Positions 1-5,513 of a stretch of DNA of 6,242 nucleotides are shown here, in pieces. The notes beneath the pieces are model-generated. The model searched no databases. It was not told where the DNA came from and saw only the letters and a list, made by a program, of their open reading frames with translations. Where the stretch lies: assembly GCA_005779345.1 (NCBI GenBank), contig SXJQ01000303.1, positions 1 to 6,242 on the forward strand, in the 5' to 3' direction. The DNA is from Actinomycetota bacterium. GTDB lineage: Bacteria; Actinomycetota; Acidimicrobiia; IMCC26256; PALSA-610. The first letter of the stretch is position 1. Every line of letters begins with the position of its first letter. A program made the translations under genes and the position numbers.

Positions 1-1082
1 CGATGCACGAGCTCAGCGCGAACGGCACGCTCGGCCGCGAAGGCGGGTTGTCATCGGAGCGGCCCGCGCTCGTCGACCGCTTTCTCGAGGACGCGATCGA
101 GGTCGATGTCGACGCGTTGCGCGACCGAACCGGTGAGATCTTCATCGGTGGGATCATGGAACACATCGAAGAAGCCGGAGTCCACAGCGGCGACTCCGCG
201 TGCGCCATCCCACCGCCGACCCTCGAACCCGACGTGCTCGCGACGATCGAGCGCCACACGCGCAAGCTCGCGGAGGAGCTCGCGGTGATCGGCCTCCTCA
301 ACGTCCAGTACGCGGTGAAGGACGGACACGTGCTCATCCTCGAGGCGAATCCGCGTGCGAGCCGGACGGTCCCGTTCGTGAGCAAGGCGACCGGCGTCGC
401 GCTCGCCAAGGTCGCGGCGCGCGCCATGGCCGGTGCAACGTTCGCGGAACTGCGCGCCGAAGGGCTGTTGCATCCGCCGGCCGAGGGCGGTCACGTCGCG
501 GTGAAAGAAGCGGTGCTCCCGTTCAATCGCTTCCCCGATGTCGACACGGTCCTCGGCCCCGAGATGCGCAGCACGGGCGAGGTCATGGGAATCGATCGCA
601 ATTTCGGGTTGGCGTTCGCCAAGAGCCAGGCAGGGTCGTTCAACGCGCTCCCGTCGTCGGGGGTCGTGTTCATGTCGCTCGCCGAGCGCGACAAGCCCGC
701 GGGCGTGCGCGCGGCGCGGCGATTCGTGGAGCTCGGCTTCTCGATAGCAGCGACGTCGGGGACGGCCGCGCTGTTCGATCGGGAGGGGATTCCGGTCGAG
801 ACCGTCGTCGCCAAGGTCGGTGAGGCCGCCGGCGTCGACGCCGTCGACCTCATCGGCTCGGGCAAGGTGCAGTTCGTCGTCAACACGCCGCGCGGCCGAG
901 GGCCGCGCGCCGACGGGATGCACATCCGCCGTGCCGCGATCGTTCACGGGGTGGCCTGCGTCACGACGGTCGCGGCGGCGCTCGCGGCAGCGGCGGGGAT
1001 GGCCGAGTTCGCCCAGCACGAGCCGGAGGTCCGTTCCCTCCAGGAGTATCACCGCGACGGGCAGCTGAGGCTGGGCGTGTGA
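1..1082 (+). CDS. carB: Carbamoyl-phosphate synthase large subunit, C-terminal third (5' truncated)
   Basis: CarB makes carbamoyl phosphate from bicarbonate, two ATP and ammonia delivered by CarA, feeding pyrimidine and arginine synthesis. The frame is open at the left edge; the ATG at position 3 is internal, since the sequence aligns to roughly residue 728 onward of the E. coli enzyme of about 1073 residues. Numbering from that ATG, residues 1-150 are the end of the second ATP-grasp domain, with VDVDA (34-38), GGIMEH (49-54), VHSGDSAC (60-67) and the metal ligands Q102, E114 and N116 inside the signature LEANPRAS (113-120). Residues about 225-359 are the allosteric (MGS-like) domain. By recalled E. 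coli numbering the UMP-pocket residues are kept as K231, T251, T254, K271 and N294, while T1017 becomes P296, so UMP control is likely. The TGA stop overlaps the pyrD GTG by 4 bp, which suggests coupled translation. Confidence 0.97.
   Translation, partial: MHELSANGTLGREGGLSSERPALVDRFLEDAIEVDVDALRDRTGEIFIGGIMEHIEEAGVHSGDSACAIPPPTLEPDVLATIERHTRKLAEELAVIGLLNVQYAVKDGHVLILEANPRASRTVPFVSKATGVALAKVAARAMAGATFAELRAEGLLHPPAEGGHVAVKEAVLPFNRFPDVDTVLGPEMRSTGEVMGIDRNFGLAFAKSQAGSFNALPSSGVVFMSLAERDKPAGVRAARRFVELGFSIAATSGTAALFDREGIPVETVVAKVGEAAGVDAVDLIGSGKVQFVVNTPRGRGPRADGMHIRRAAIVHGVACVTTVAAALAAAAGMAEFAQHEPEVRSLQEYHRDGQLRLGV
1067..1070 (+). promoter_or_regulatory. Ribosome-binding site of pyrD
   Basis: GAGG lies inside the end of carB, 8 nt before the GTG at 1079. 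It supports starting pyrD at the GTG that overlaps the carB stop. Confidence 0.6.
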
Positions 1083-2020
1083 AGCGGCGACGCGAGGTCG
1101 ATCTCGCCACGGTGCTCGGCCCCGTCGCCCTCCCGAACCCCGTCATCGCCGCCTCGGGCACCTTCGGCCGCGGGGTCGAACTGGCCTCATTGTGCCCGCC
1201 GGGAGCGTTGGGCGCGGTGACGGTCAAGTCGCTGGCGCCGTTCGCATGGGAAGGGAACCCACCGTTGCGCACCACCGAGGCACCCGGCGGCGGGATGTTG
1301 AACTCGGTCGGCCTCACCGGACCCGGGATCGACGCCTGGCTGCGCGACGACCTCCCCGCGCTGCGCGCGGCCGGCGCCCGCGTCATCGTGTCGCTCTGGG
1401 GTCGCACGGTCGACGACTACGCGCAGGGCGCGCGCCGGATCGCCGCGCGCGCCGACGACCTCACTGCGGTCGAGGTGAACCTCTCCTGTCCGAATCTCGA
1501 CGGCGGACGCCACATGTTCGCGACCGACGCGGATGCGACCGCTGCGGTGATCGCCGCGGTGTCGGCCGCGCTCGAACCGACGCCGGTGTTCGCGAAGCTG
1601 ACGGCAGCGGTCAGCGACATCACCGTGATCGCTCGCAGCGCGCTCGGCGCAGGGGCGATCGGCCTCACGCTCGTCAACACCTTGCTTGGGCTGGCCGTCG
1701 ATGCCGAGCGCCGCCGCCCCGTGCTCGGCGTGGGCGGCGGCGGCCTGTCGGGGCCGCCCATCAAGCCCGTCGCGCTCCGCGCCGTGTGGGAATGTGCGCG
1801 CGCGTTTCCCGGTACGCCGATCATCGGCACGGGTGGAATCACCAGCGGGCGCGATGCCGCCGAGTTCCTCATCGCGGGTGCGAGCGCGATCGGGGTCGGC
1901 ACCGCGACGTTCGCCGACCCGCGCGCGTGTCTGCGGGTTCGCGACGAACTCGTCCGCTTCTGTCGAACGCAGGGGATCGCGAGGAGTCGCGACCTCGTCG
2001 GAACCCTGGAGGCCCCATGA
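1079..2020 (+). CDS. pyrD: Dihydroorotate dehydrogenase, class 1B type
   Basis: PyrD is an FMN enzyme that oxidises dihydroorotate to orotate, the fourth step of UMP synthesis. The 313-residue length suits class 1 cytosolic enzymes, and there is no N-terminal membrane extension as in class 2. The TIM barrel starts with NPVIAASGTFG (20-30). K50, the GNPPLR stretch (59-64) and GMLNSVGL (72-79) are substrate and flavin contacts. The active-site base is C137 in NLSCPN (134-139); class 2 enzymes have Ser there. K173 and N200 (in LVNTLLG) are further FMN or orotate ligands, and GTGGI near residues 251-255 with GVGTA nearby bind the FMN phosphate. The pattern resembles Bacillus PyrD (1B) more than the fumarate-using 1A enzymes. 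Family 1B normally pairs with the FeS/FAD subunit PyrK, which is not next to it here. The GTG start overlaps carB by 4 bp and the stop overlaps pyrF by 4 bp. Confidence is high for PyrD and good for 1B. Confidence 0.96.
   Translation: MKRRREVDLATVLGPVALPNPVIAASGTFGRGVELASLCPPGALGAVTVKSLAPFAWEGNPPLRTTEAPGGGMLNSVGLTGPGIDAWLRDDLPALRAAGARVIVSLWGRTVDDYAQGARRIAARADDLTAVEVNLSCPNLDGGRHMFATDADATAAVIAAVSAALEPTPVFAKLTAAVSDITVIARSALGAGAIGLTLVNTLLGLAVDAERRRPVLGVGGGGLSGPPIKPVALRAVWECARAFPGTPIIGTGGITSGRDAAEFLIAGASAIGVGTATFADPRACLRVRDELVRFCRTQGIARSRDLVGTLEAP
2008..2012 (+). promoter_or_regulatory. Ribosome-binding site of pyrF
   Basis: A full GGAGG lies 4 nt before the ATG at 2017, inside the last codons of pyrD. 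It fixes the pyrF start at the ATGA overlap. Confidence 0.7.
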
Positions 2021-2721
2021 CCGAAGCCGGCCGCGACCGCGCCGTGCGCGACCGCCTCGCACTCGTCCTCGACATCGACGACCTCGACGCCGCGACGCGC
2101 CTCGCCCGACAGGTGCAGCCCTGGTTCGGTGTCGCCAAGGTGGGTTGGGAGCTGTGGTCGGCGGCGGGGAACGCGGCGGTCGAACGGATGCAGGATCTCG
2201 GCTTCACGGTGTTCCTCGACGTGAAGCTGCACGACATCCCCACGACCGTGCGCCAGGCCGCGCGCGTGTTGTCCCGACTCGGTCTCGGATTTGTGAACGC
2301 GCATGCGGCCGGTGGTGAGGCGATGCTGCGCGCGTTCGTCGAAGGTGCACAGCTCGGCGCCGACGACGCGAACGTCGCGGTGCCGGTGACCTTGGCGGTG
2401 ACCGTGCTCACGAGCGATGTCGACGCATCCGCGTTCGACGATCGCTTGCGCGTGGCGGCCGCTGCCGGTTGCGGCGGCGTCGTGTGCAGCGCGTACGAGG
2501 TCGCGACGGTGGCAGCGCGCCATCCCGCAATGGTCACGATGGTGCCGGGCATCCGGCTCGCGGGTTCCGATGCGAACGACCAGGCGCGGGTCATGACGCC
2601 GGGGGCGGCGATCGCCGCGGGGAGCGATGTGCTCGTGGTCGGGCGGACCGTGACCCACGCCACCGATGTCGTCGCCGCGGCCGAACAGGTCCACGCAGAG
2701 GTCCGCGCCGCGCTCGGTTGA
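2017..2721 (+). CDS. pyrF: Orotidine 5'-phosphate decarboxylase, type 1
   Basis: PyrF decarboxylates OMP to UMP, the last step of de novo UMP synthesis. The 234-residue length fits type 1 enzymes (E. coli, Bacillus) and is shorter than the type 2 form of about 280 residues recalled from Streptomyces and Mycobacterium. The (beta/alpha)8 barrel opens with LALVLDIDD (14-22; D19 is the conserved early Asp). K41 in AKVGWEL and the signature FLDVKLHDIPTTV (66-78) carry the catalytic Lys/Asp array D68, K70 and D73. NAHAAGG (94-100) follows. VPGIR (176-180) and VVGRTVTHA (207-215, R210) bind the phosphate. The type 2 signature DAKRGDI is absent. The start is an ATG in an ATGA overlap with pyrD behind a full GGAGG, so its expression is tied to the pyr operon. 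A 160-bp gap follows, so the operon may end here. Confidence 0.97.
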   Translation: MTEAGRDRAVRDRLALVLDIDDLDAATRLARQVQPWFGVAKVGWELWSAAGNAAVERMQDLGFTVFLDVKLHDIPTTVRQAARVLSRLGLGFVNAHAAGGEAMLRAFVEGAQLGADDANVAVPVTLAVTVLTSDVDASAFDDRLRVAAAAGCGGVVCSAYEVATVAARHPAMVTMVPGIRLAGSDANDQARVMTPGAAIAAGSDVLVVGRTVTHATDVVAAAEQVHAEVRAALG

Positions 2722-2736
2722 CGCGCGATCGACACG

Positions 2737-2769
2737 GCGCCGCGCCTAGTCCGGATGCGCCCGCGGTGC
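2737..2769 (+). terminator. GC-rich hairpin after pyrF, possible terminator
   Basis: An 8-bp inverted repeat, GCGCCGCG (2737-2744) against CGCGGTGC (2762-2769), has one G-U pair and a 17-nt loop, and sits 15 nt after the pyrF stop. No T-run follows, so it is not a classic intrinsic terminator. Short GC-rich stems arise easily by chance at this base composition. It would be a sensible place to end the pyr transcript, but readthrough into mihF cannot be excluded. Confidence 0.3.
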
Positions 2770-2816
2770 AACCCTCGGGCGGGCGACGCCCTCGGAGTCT
2801 TCGCGACCTCGCTGTG

Positions 2817-2822
2817 TATCCT
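2817..2822 (+). promoter_or_regulatory. Candidate -10 box (TATCCT) upstream of mihF
   Basis: TATCCT fits the TANNNT form of actinobacterial housekeeping -10 boxes and stands out in GC-rich DNA. It lies 59 nt before the ATG of mihF in the only spacer between the pyr genes and the mihF cluster. I see no convincing TTGACN box 16-18 nt upstream. The identical hexamer occurs before rpoZ and metK, which raises my confidence. Confidence 0.4.
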
Positions 2823-2864
2823 TGCCGCTTCGTCCCGGTCGCTCCCGGGTCCAGCCGATCGCAT

Positions 2865-2872
2865 GAAGGAAG
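2865..2872 (+). promoter_or_regulatory. Ribosome-binding site of mihF
   Basis: GAAGGAAG contains a good AAGGA core. It is 11 nt from the ATG at 2882 and 5 nt from an in-frame TTG at 2876, so either start can use it. A TGA at 2864 closes the frame upstream and rules out longer starts. Confidence 0.6.
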
Positions 2873-2881
2873 TGGTTGCCG

Positions 2882-3211
2882 ATGCCGACGCCGCCGCCCC
2901 AGACCCCCGAATCGCGTGCCCGGGCGCTCGAGAAGGCCGCGAAGTCGCGGCGCGTTCGCGCGGAGGCCAAGGAGAAGCTCAAGATGGGTTCGCTGAACCT
3001 CGCCGAGCTGTTCCTCGCCGCCGACAAGGGCGACGACGACGGCGAGATGCTGGCGAAGCTGAAGGTCGTCAACGTGCTCGAATCGCTCCCCGGCGTGGGC
3101 AAGGTTCGCGCTCGCAAGATCATGGAGGAGCTCGACATCTCCGAGACGCGGCGAGTCCGCGGTCTCGGGGCGAATCAGCGCAAGGCGCTGTTGGAGCGCT
3201 TCCCTGACTGA
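2882..3211 (+). CDS. mihF: Actinobacterial integration host factor (mIHF/sIHF family)
   Basis: mIHF is a small nucleoid-associated protein that binds and bends DNA without strict sequence preference; it is essential in mycobacteria and affects development in Streptomyces. It is unrelated in fold to proteobacterial IHF/HU. From the ATG it has 109 residues, close to the roughly 105-107 of known members (111 from TTG 2876). A Pro-rich start (1-9) leads into a basic helix, ALEKAAKSRRVRAEAKEKL (15-33). The core LESLPGVGKVRARKIMEEL (66-84) is a helix-two-turn-helix-like DNA-binding element similar to that of ribosomal protein S13, followed by the family hallmark TRRVRGLGANQRKALLERF (89-107). An acidic loop, DKGDDDGE (48-55), looks a few residues longer than in mycobacteria. 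gmk follows directly, as in other Actinobacteria. The gene probably has its own promoter in the 160-bp spacer. The start codon is the main uncertainty. Confidence 0.94.
   Translation: MPTPPPQTPESRARALEKAAKSRRVRAEAKEKLKMGSLNLAELFLAADKGDDDGEMLAKLKVVNVLESLPGVGKVRARKIMEELDISETRRVRGLGANQRKALLERFPD
3193..3206 (+). promoter_or_regulatory. Possible ribosome-binding site and CTG start of gmk
   Basis: GGAG (3193-3196) sits 7 nt before an in-frame CTG (3204-3206) inside the end of mihF. Starting there adds nine residues (TDAPRRRG after the initiator) and gives an 8-bp overlap with mihF. The GTG at 3231 has no Shine-Dalgarno match at a workable distance. CTG starts are rare, so this is only an alternative. 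Confidence 0.35.
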
Positions 3212-3230
3212 CGCGCCGCGCCGTCGGGGT

Positions 3231-3803
3231 GTGGTGCTCGTCGTCTCGGGGGTCGGAGGCGGGGGCAAGGGCACGATCGTCGACCGGCTGCGGATCGAGC
3301 ATCCGGAGCTGTGGTGGTCGGTGTCATGGGCGACGCGCGCGCCGCGTCCGGGTGAGATCGACGGTGTCCACTACACGTTCCGATCGCGTGCCGAGTTCGA
3401 GGCCGAGATCGCCCGCGACGGGTTCCTCGAGTGGTTCGAGCCGTATGGGCACCTGAAGGGCACGCCCAAGGCACCGATCCTCGAACAGATCGCCGCCGGC
3501 CGCGACGTCTTGCTCGAACTCGATGTCGAAGGCGCGCGCGCCGTCGCGCACGCGTTCCCCGGAGATGCCGTCGTCGCGTTCGTGGTGGCGCCCTCGCTCG
3601 AGGACCAACGCGACCGGCTCGCAGGGCGCGGCGACGGACCGGCCGACGTGGCGACCAGGGTCGGACGAGCCGAGGCCGAACAGGCGATCGCCGCTGCCGA
3701 AGGGTTCGAGATCGTGGTCAACGACGACCTCGACCGGGCCTATGACCAGGTCGTTGCTATCCTGAGCCGCGCCATCGCAGCGCGCAACGCCCCAGACGAT
3801 TGA
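3231..3803 (+). CDS. gmk: Guanylate kinase
   Basis: Gmk transfers phosphate from ATP to GMP or dGMP, making GDP or dGDP for RNA, DNA and (p)ppGpp pools. Numbering from GTG 3231 gives 190 residues, slightly short of the usual 200 or so; a CTG at 3204 would give 199. The P-loop is SGVGGGGKGT (6-15), where the usual form is GPSGxGK(S/G)T. The GMP-binding segment follows: SVSWATRAPRPGE (30-42) with R36 and R39, then the conserved GxxYxF as GVHYTF (45-50). GFLEWFE (64-70) carries the base-binding Glu, and LELDVEGARAV (95-105) the conserved Asp. The lid is RGDGPADVATRV (133-144) and the end is IVVNDDLDRA (161-170). At the usual Y-G-T of the GMP phosphate site this protein has L-K-G-T-P, with Lys at 76 replacing Tyr. 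Overall family membership is clear. It lies between mihF and rpoZ, as is usual in Actinobacteria, and is probably cotranscribed with mihF. Confidence 0.93.
   Translation: MVLVVSGVGGGGKGTIVDRLRIEHPELWWSVSWATRAPRPGEIDGVHYTFRSRAEFEAEIARDGFLEWFEPYGHLKGTPKAPILEQIAAGRDVLLELDVEGARAVAHAFPGDAVVAFVVAPSLEDQRDRLAGRGDGPADVATRVGRAEAEQAIAAAEGFEIVVNDDLDRAYDQVVAILSRAIAARNAPDD
3758..3763 (+). promoter_or_regulatory. Candidate -10 box (TATCCT) upstream of rpoZ
   Basis: TATCCT lies inside the end of gmk, 53 nt before the rpoZ ATG. It is preceded by TGC, which gives an extended -10 form (TGNTATCCT). No good -35 box is visible, as is common with extended -10 promoters. It would let rpoZ and coaBC be transcribed apart from gmk. 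Confidence 0.4.
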
Positions 3804-3816
3804 AGGAACCCCTCCC

Positions 3817-4161
3817 ATGGCCGAACGCCGCGCCTCGCTCATGAGTCCCAAGGTCGAGAAGCTCTTCGACAAGGTCGACTCGAAGTTCACGCTCGTGACG
3901 TTGGCATCCAAGCGGGCCCGCGAGATCAACGACTACTACAACCAGCTCGGCGACGGCCTCGGCCGCATCGTGCCGCCCCAGGTCACCTCGGTGAGCCGCA
4001 AGCCGCTCTCGATCGCGCTCGAAGAGATCGACGCCGCCAAGATCACCTGGGAGAAGATCCCGTCCGAGGCCGAGGTCGAAGCCGAGGCGGAAGCCGAAGC
4101 GGCCGCGGCCGACGAAGCCGCCGGCGCCGATGATGCCGGCGGGACCGACGCCTCCGCCTGA
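3817..4161 (+). CDS. rpoZ: DNA-directed RNA polymerase omega subunit
   Basis: Omega binds the beta' subunit and aids assembly and stability of RNA polymerase. The 114-residue protein has the conserved core in order: MSPKVEKLFDKVDSKFTLV (9-27), the hallmark SKRAREINDYYNQLG (31-45), then RKPLSIALEEI (61-71), which matches the family KPLSIALREI block. The middle segment GRIVPPQV (49-56) differs slightly from the usual GPLV form. After residue 82 a disordered-looking Glu/Ala-rich acidic tail (82-114) ends the protein; most omega tails are shorter. The ATG is 9 nt after AAGGA (3803-3807), which overlaps the gmk stop region, and gmk ends only 13 bp upstream. coaBC begins 3 bp after the stop, so the two are very likely cotranscribed. 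The identification is firm. Confidence 0.96.
   Translation: MAERRASLMSPKVEKLFDKVDSKFTLVTLASKRAREINDYYNQLGDGLGRIVPPQVTSVSRKPLSIALEEIDAAKITWEKIPSEAEVEAEAEAEAAAADEAAGADDAGGTDASA
4066..4101 (+). repeat. Degenerate hexanucleotide repeat encoding the acidic omega tail
   Basis: Alternating GAG/GAA and GCC/GCG codons, with one GTC, encode E-A-E-V followed by four E-A pairs at residues 84-95 of RpoZ. The 6-bp period is imperfect, with codon wobble, so it is more likely an old low-complexity tail than an actively slipping microsatellite. Confidence 0.6.
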
Positions 4162-4164
4162 TCG

Positions 4165-5454
4165 GTGAGCACTCCCCGGCGGGTCGTGCTCGGCGTCAGC
4201 GGAGGCATCGCCGCCTACAAGGCGATCGAGGTGTGCCGCGGGCTCGTCACTGCAGGCGTGCACGTCGCACCCGTCCTCACGCACGACTCGCTCCACTTCG
4301 TCGGCAAGACCACGTTCGACGCGCTCGCGAGCGAACCCGCTCGTGTCGACCTGTTCGACCTCTCCGCCGGACGCGACGTCTCCGGTGGCCGCGACGCCTC
4401 CGGTGGGTCCGGCGGCGGTGAATCGTCGACCGCGATCCCGCACACGCGGCTCGGCCAGACCGCCGATCTCGTCGTGGTCGCCCCGGCGACGGCCAAGTTG
4501 CTCGGCAAGTACGCCGCGGGGATTTCCGACGACCTGTTGACGGCGACCCTCTTGGCGACCCGGGCACCGGTGCTCGTCTGCCCCGCGATGCACACCGAGA
4601 TGTGGGAGCACCCCGCGGTGCAGGCGAACCTCCAGACCCTGCGAGCGCGCGGCGTGCACGTGGTGCCACCGGAATCCGGCCCGCTGGCGGGAGGCGATGT
4701 CGGCACGGGCCGCCTCGCCGATCCGGCCGCGATCGTCGCGGCCGCGCTGGCGCTGCTCGACCAGCGCGCCGCTGATCCGGCCAGGGTCCCTGACTTGGTC
4801 GGTGTCAGGGTGTTGGTCACCGCGGGCGGGACGCGTGAGCCGATCGACGCGGTACGGGTGGTGACCAATCGGTCGTCGGGCAAGCAGGGCCACGCCATTG
4901 CCGAGGCGGCGGCACGGCGGGGCGCGCACGTGACGCTCGTGACCACCGCGGCGCGGCCCACGATCGGCGAGATGTCGATCGTGCGCGTCGAGACCGCGCG
5001 GGAGATGCAGGACGCGGTCCTGCCGCTCGCCGCCGGGGTCGACGTGATCGTGATGGCGGCCGCGGTCGCCGATTTCCGTCCGGTGACGCCCCCCGACCGC
5101 AAGGTGAAGAAGGACGAGGGTCTCGCCACGATCGCCCTCGAACCGACCCACGACTTCCTCGTCGATCTCGGCGCCGCGAAGCGACCCGACCAGGTGCTCG
5201 TGGGCTTCGCCGCCGAGACCGACGATCTCGAGGCGAACGCGGCCGCCAAGCTCGAACGCAAGCGCCTCGACCTGATCGTCGCCAACGACGTTTCCGAGCC
5301 CGACGCCGGGTTCGAGGTCGACACGAACCGCGTCGTGATCCTCGACGCCGACGGGGGCCGCGAGGCCCTACCGGTGCAGAGCAAGGCTGCGGTGGCCGAC
5401 GCGATCCTCGACCGGGTGCGCGACCGGCTGGCCCGGATCGCCGGGTCCGGGTAG
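4165..5454 (+). CDS. coaBC: Bifunctional phosphopantothenoylcysteine decarboxylase / phosphopantothenate-cysteine ligase
   Basis: CoaBC joins cysteine to 4'-phosphopantothenate (CoaB half, CTP-dependent in bacteria) and decarboxylates the product to 4'-phosphopantetheine (CoaC half, FMN) in coenzyme A synthesis. The 429 residues match the usual 400-430. The CoaC half (1-205) begins VVLGVSGGIAAYKA (7-20); H93 is the catalytic His of the H-x-x-LG motif; VVAPATAKLLGKYAAG (109-124) binds FMN. The E. coli PAMN motif is PAMHTEMW here (H143), and the E. coli flap Cys (C158) position is Gly176, both as I recall for mycobacterial CoaBC. The CoaB half (about 212-429) has AGGTREPID (220-228), NRSSGKQG, AAAVADFRP, KVKK (313-316), GFAAET and ANDVS (373-377). 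A Gly/Ser-rich repeated insert lies at 65-88. The GTG start is 3 bp after rpoZ with no clear Shine-Dalgarno, so coupling to rpoZ is likely. No other start precedes the flavin motif. Confidence 0.96.
   Translation: MSTPRRVVLGVSGGIAAYKAIEVCRGLVTAGVHVAPVLTHDSLHFVGKTTFDALASEPARVDLFDLSAGRDVSGGRDASGGSGGGESSTAIPHTRLGQTADLVVVAPATAKLLGKYAAGISDDLLTATLLATRAPVLVCPAMHTEMWEHPAVQANLQTLRARGVHVVPPESGPLAGGDVGTGRLADPAAIVAAALALLDQRAADPARVPDLVGVRVLVTAGGTREPIDAVRVVTNRSSGKQGHAIAEAAARRGAHVTLVTTAARPTIGEMSIVRVETAREMQDAVLPLAAGVDVIVMAAAVADFRPVTPPDRKVKKDEGLATIALEPTHDFLVDLGAAKRPDQVLVGFAAETDDLEANAAAKLERKRLDLIVANDVSEPDAGFEVDTNRVVILDADGGREALPVQSKAAVADAILDRVRDRLARIAGSG
4354..4406 (+). repeat. 18-bp tandem repeat inside coaBC
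   Basis: Two adjacent copies (4372-4388 and 4390-4406) match at 16 of 17 positions, differing at 4379/4397 (T/C). A third, more diverged copy precedes them (4354-4370). The period of 18 bp keeps the frame and encodes the hexapeptides DLSAGR, DVSGGR and DASGGS at residues 65-82, continuing into GGGESS. The insert ends five residues before the catalytic His93. Confidence 0.8.
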
Positions 5455-5470
5455 TCCGAAGCGTCGGATT
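5453..5470 (+). terminator. Short hairpin at the coaBC stop, weak terminator candidate
   Basis: A 7-bp stem (5453-5459 with 5464-5470, one G-U pair) with an AGCG loop starts within the coaBC stop codon. No T-run follows and the stem is short, so it may not terminate transcription. It lies just before the candidate metK promoter. Confidence 0.25.
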
Positions 5471-5475
5471 CCGCC

Positions 5476-5481
5476 TATCCT
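5476..5481 (+). promoter_or_regulatory. Candidate -10 box (TATCCT) upstream of metK
   Basis: TATCCT lies in the 99-bp spacer, 72 nt before the TTG of metK. It is the third identical hexamer ahead of a gene start here. The predicted leader would be about 65 nt. No clear -35 match is seen 16-18 nt upstream. Confidence 0.4.
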
Positions 5482-5499
5482 GCCCATCCGCCCGTTCTG

Positions 5500-5513
5500 C
5501 CGGCCGCGGCCGG
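5500..5513 (+). repeat. Perfect 14-bp palindrome in the metK leader
   Basis: CCGGCCGCGGCCGG is its own reverse complement. In RNA it could form a 5-bp stem with a CGCG loop; in DNA it could be a dimeric operator half-pair. It lies between the candidate -10 box and the metK start. Its simple GC content means chance is a real possibility. Confidence 0.4.

Noticed and set aside
1417..2694. Minus-strand open frame opposite pyrD and pyrF (425 codons)
   Set aside because: Same reason: the + strand encodes PyrD and PyrF with intact catalytic motifs, and this frame has composition typical of an antisense shadow.
2771..2795. Direct repeat CCCTCGG (2772-2778 and 2789-2795) as an operator
   Set aside because: It is a 7-bp GC-rich word repeated once, which is easily due to chance; no symmetry or third copy was seen.
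2834..2849. CCCGG/CCGGG hairpin in the mihF leader
   Set aside because: It is a five-pair stem of only G and C, and such stems are frequent at this composition. There is no link to a known element.
2755..3207. Plus-strand frame of 150 codons starting in the pyrF-mihF spacer
   Set aside because: It overlaps mihF in another frame, and after its first 40 codons becomes Arg/Gly-rich shadow sequence. mihF has clear family motifs.
3757..5151. Long open frame on the minus strand (464 codons) across rpoZ and coaBC
   Set aside because: It lies opposite two firmly identified genes, and its translation is rich in Arg, His, Asp and Gly with no family motif, as expected of antisense frames in GC-rich DNA.
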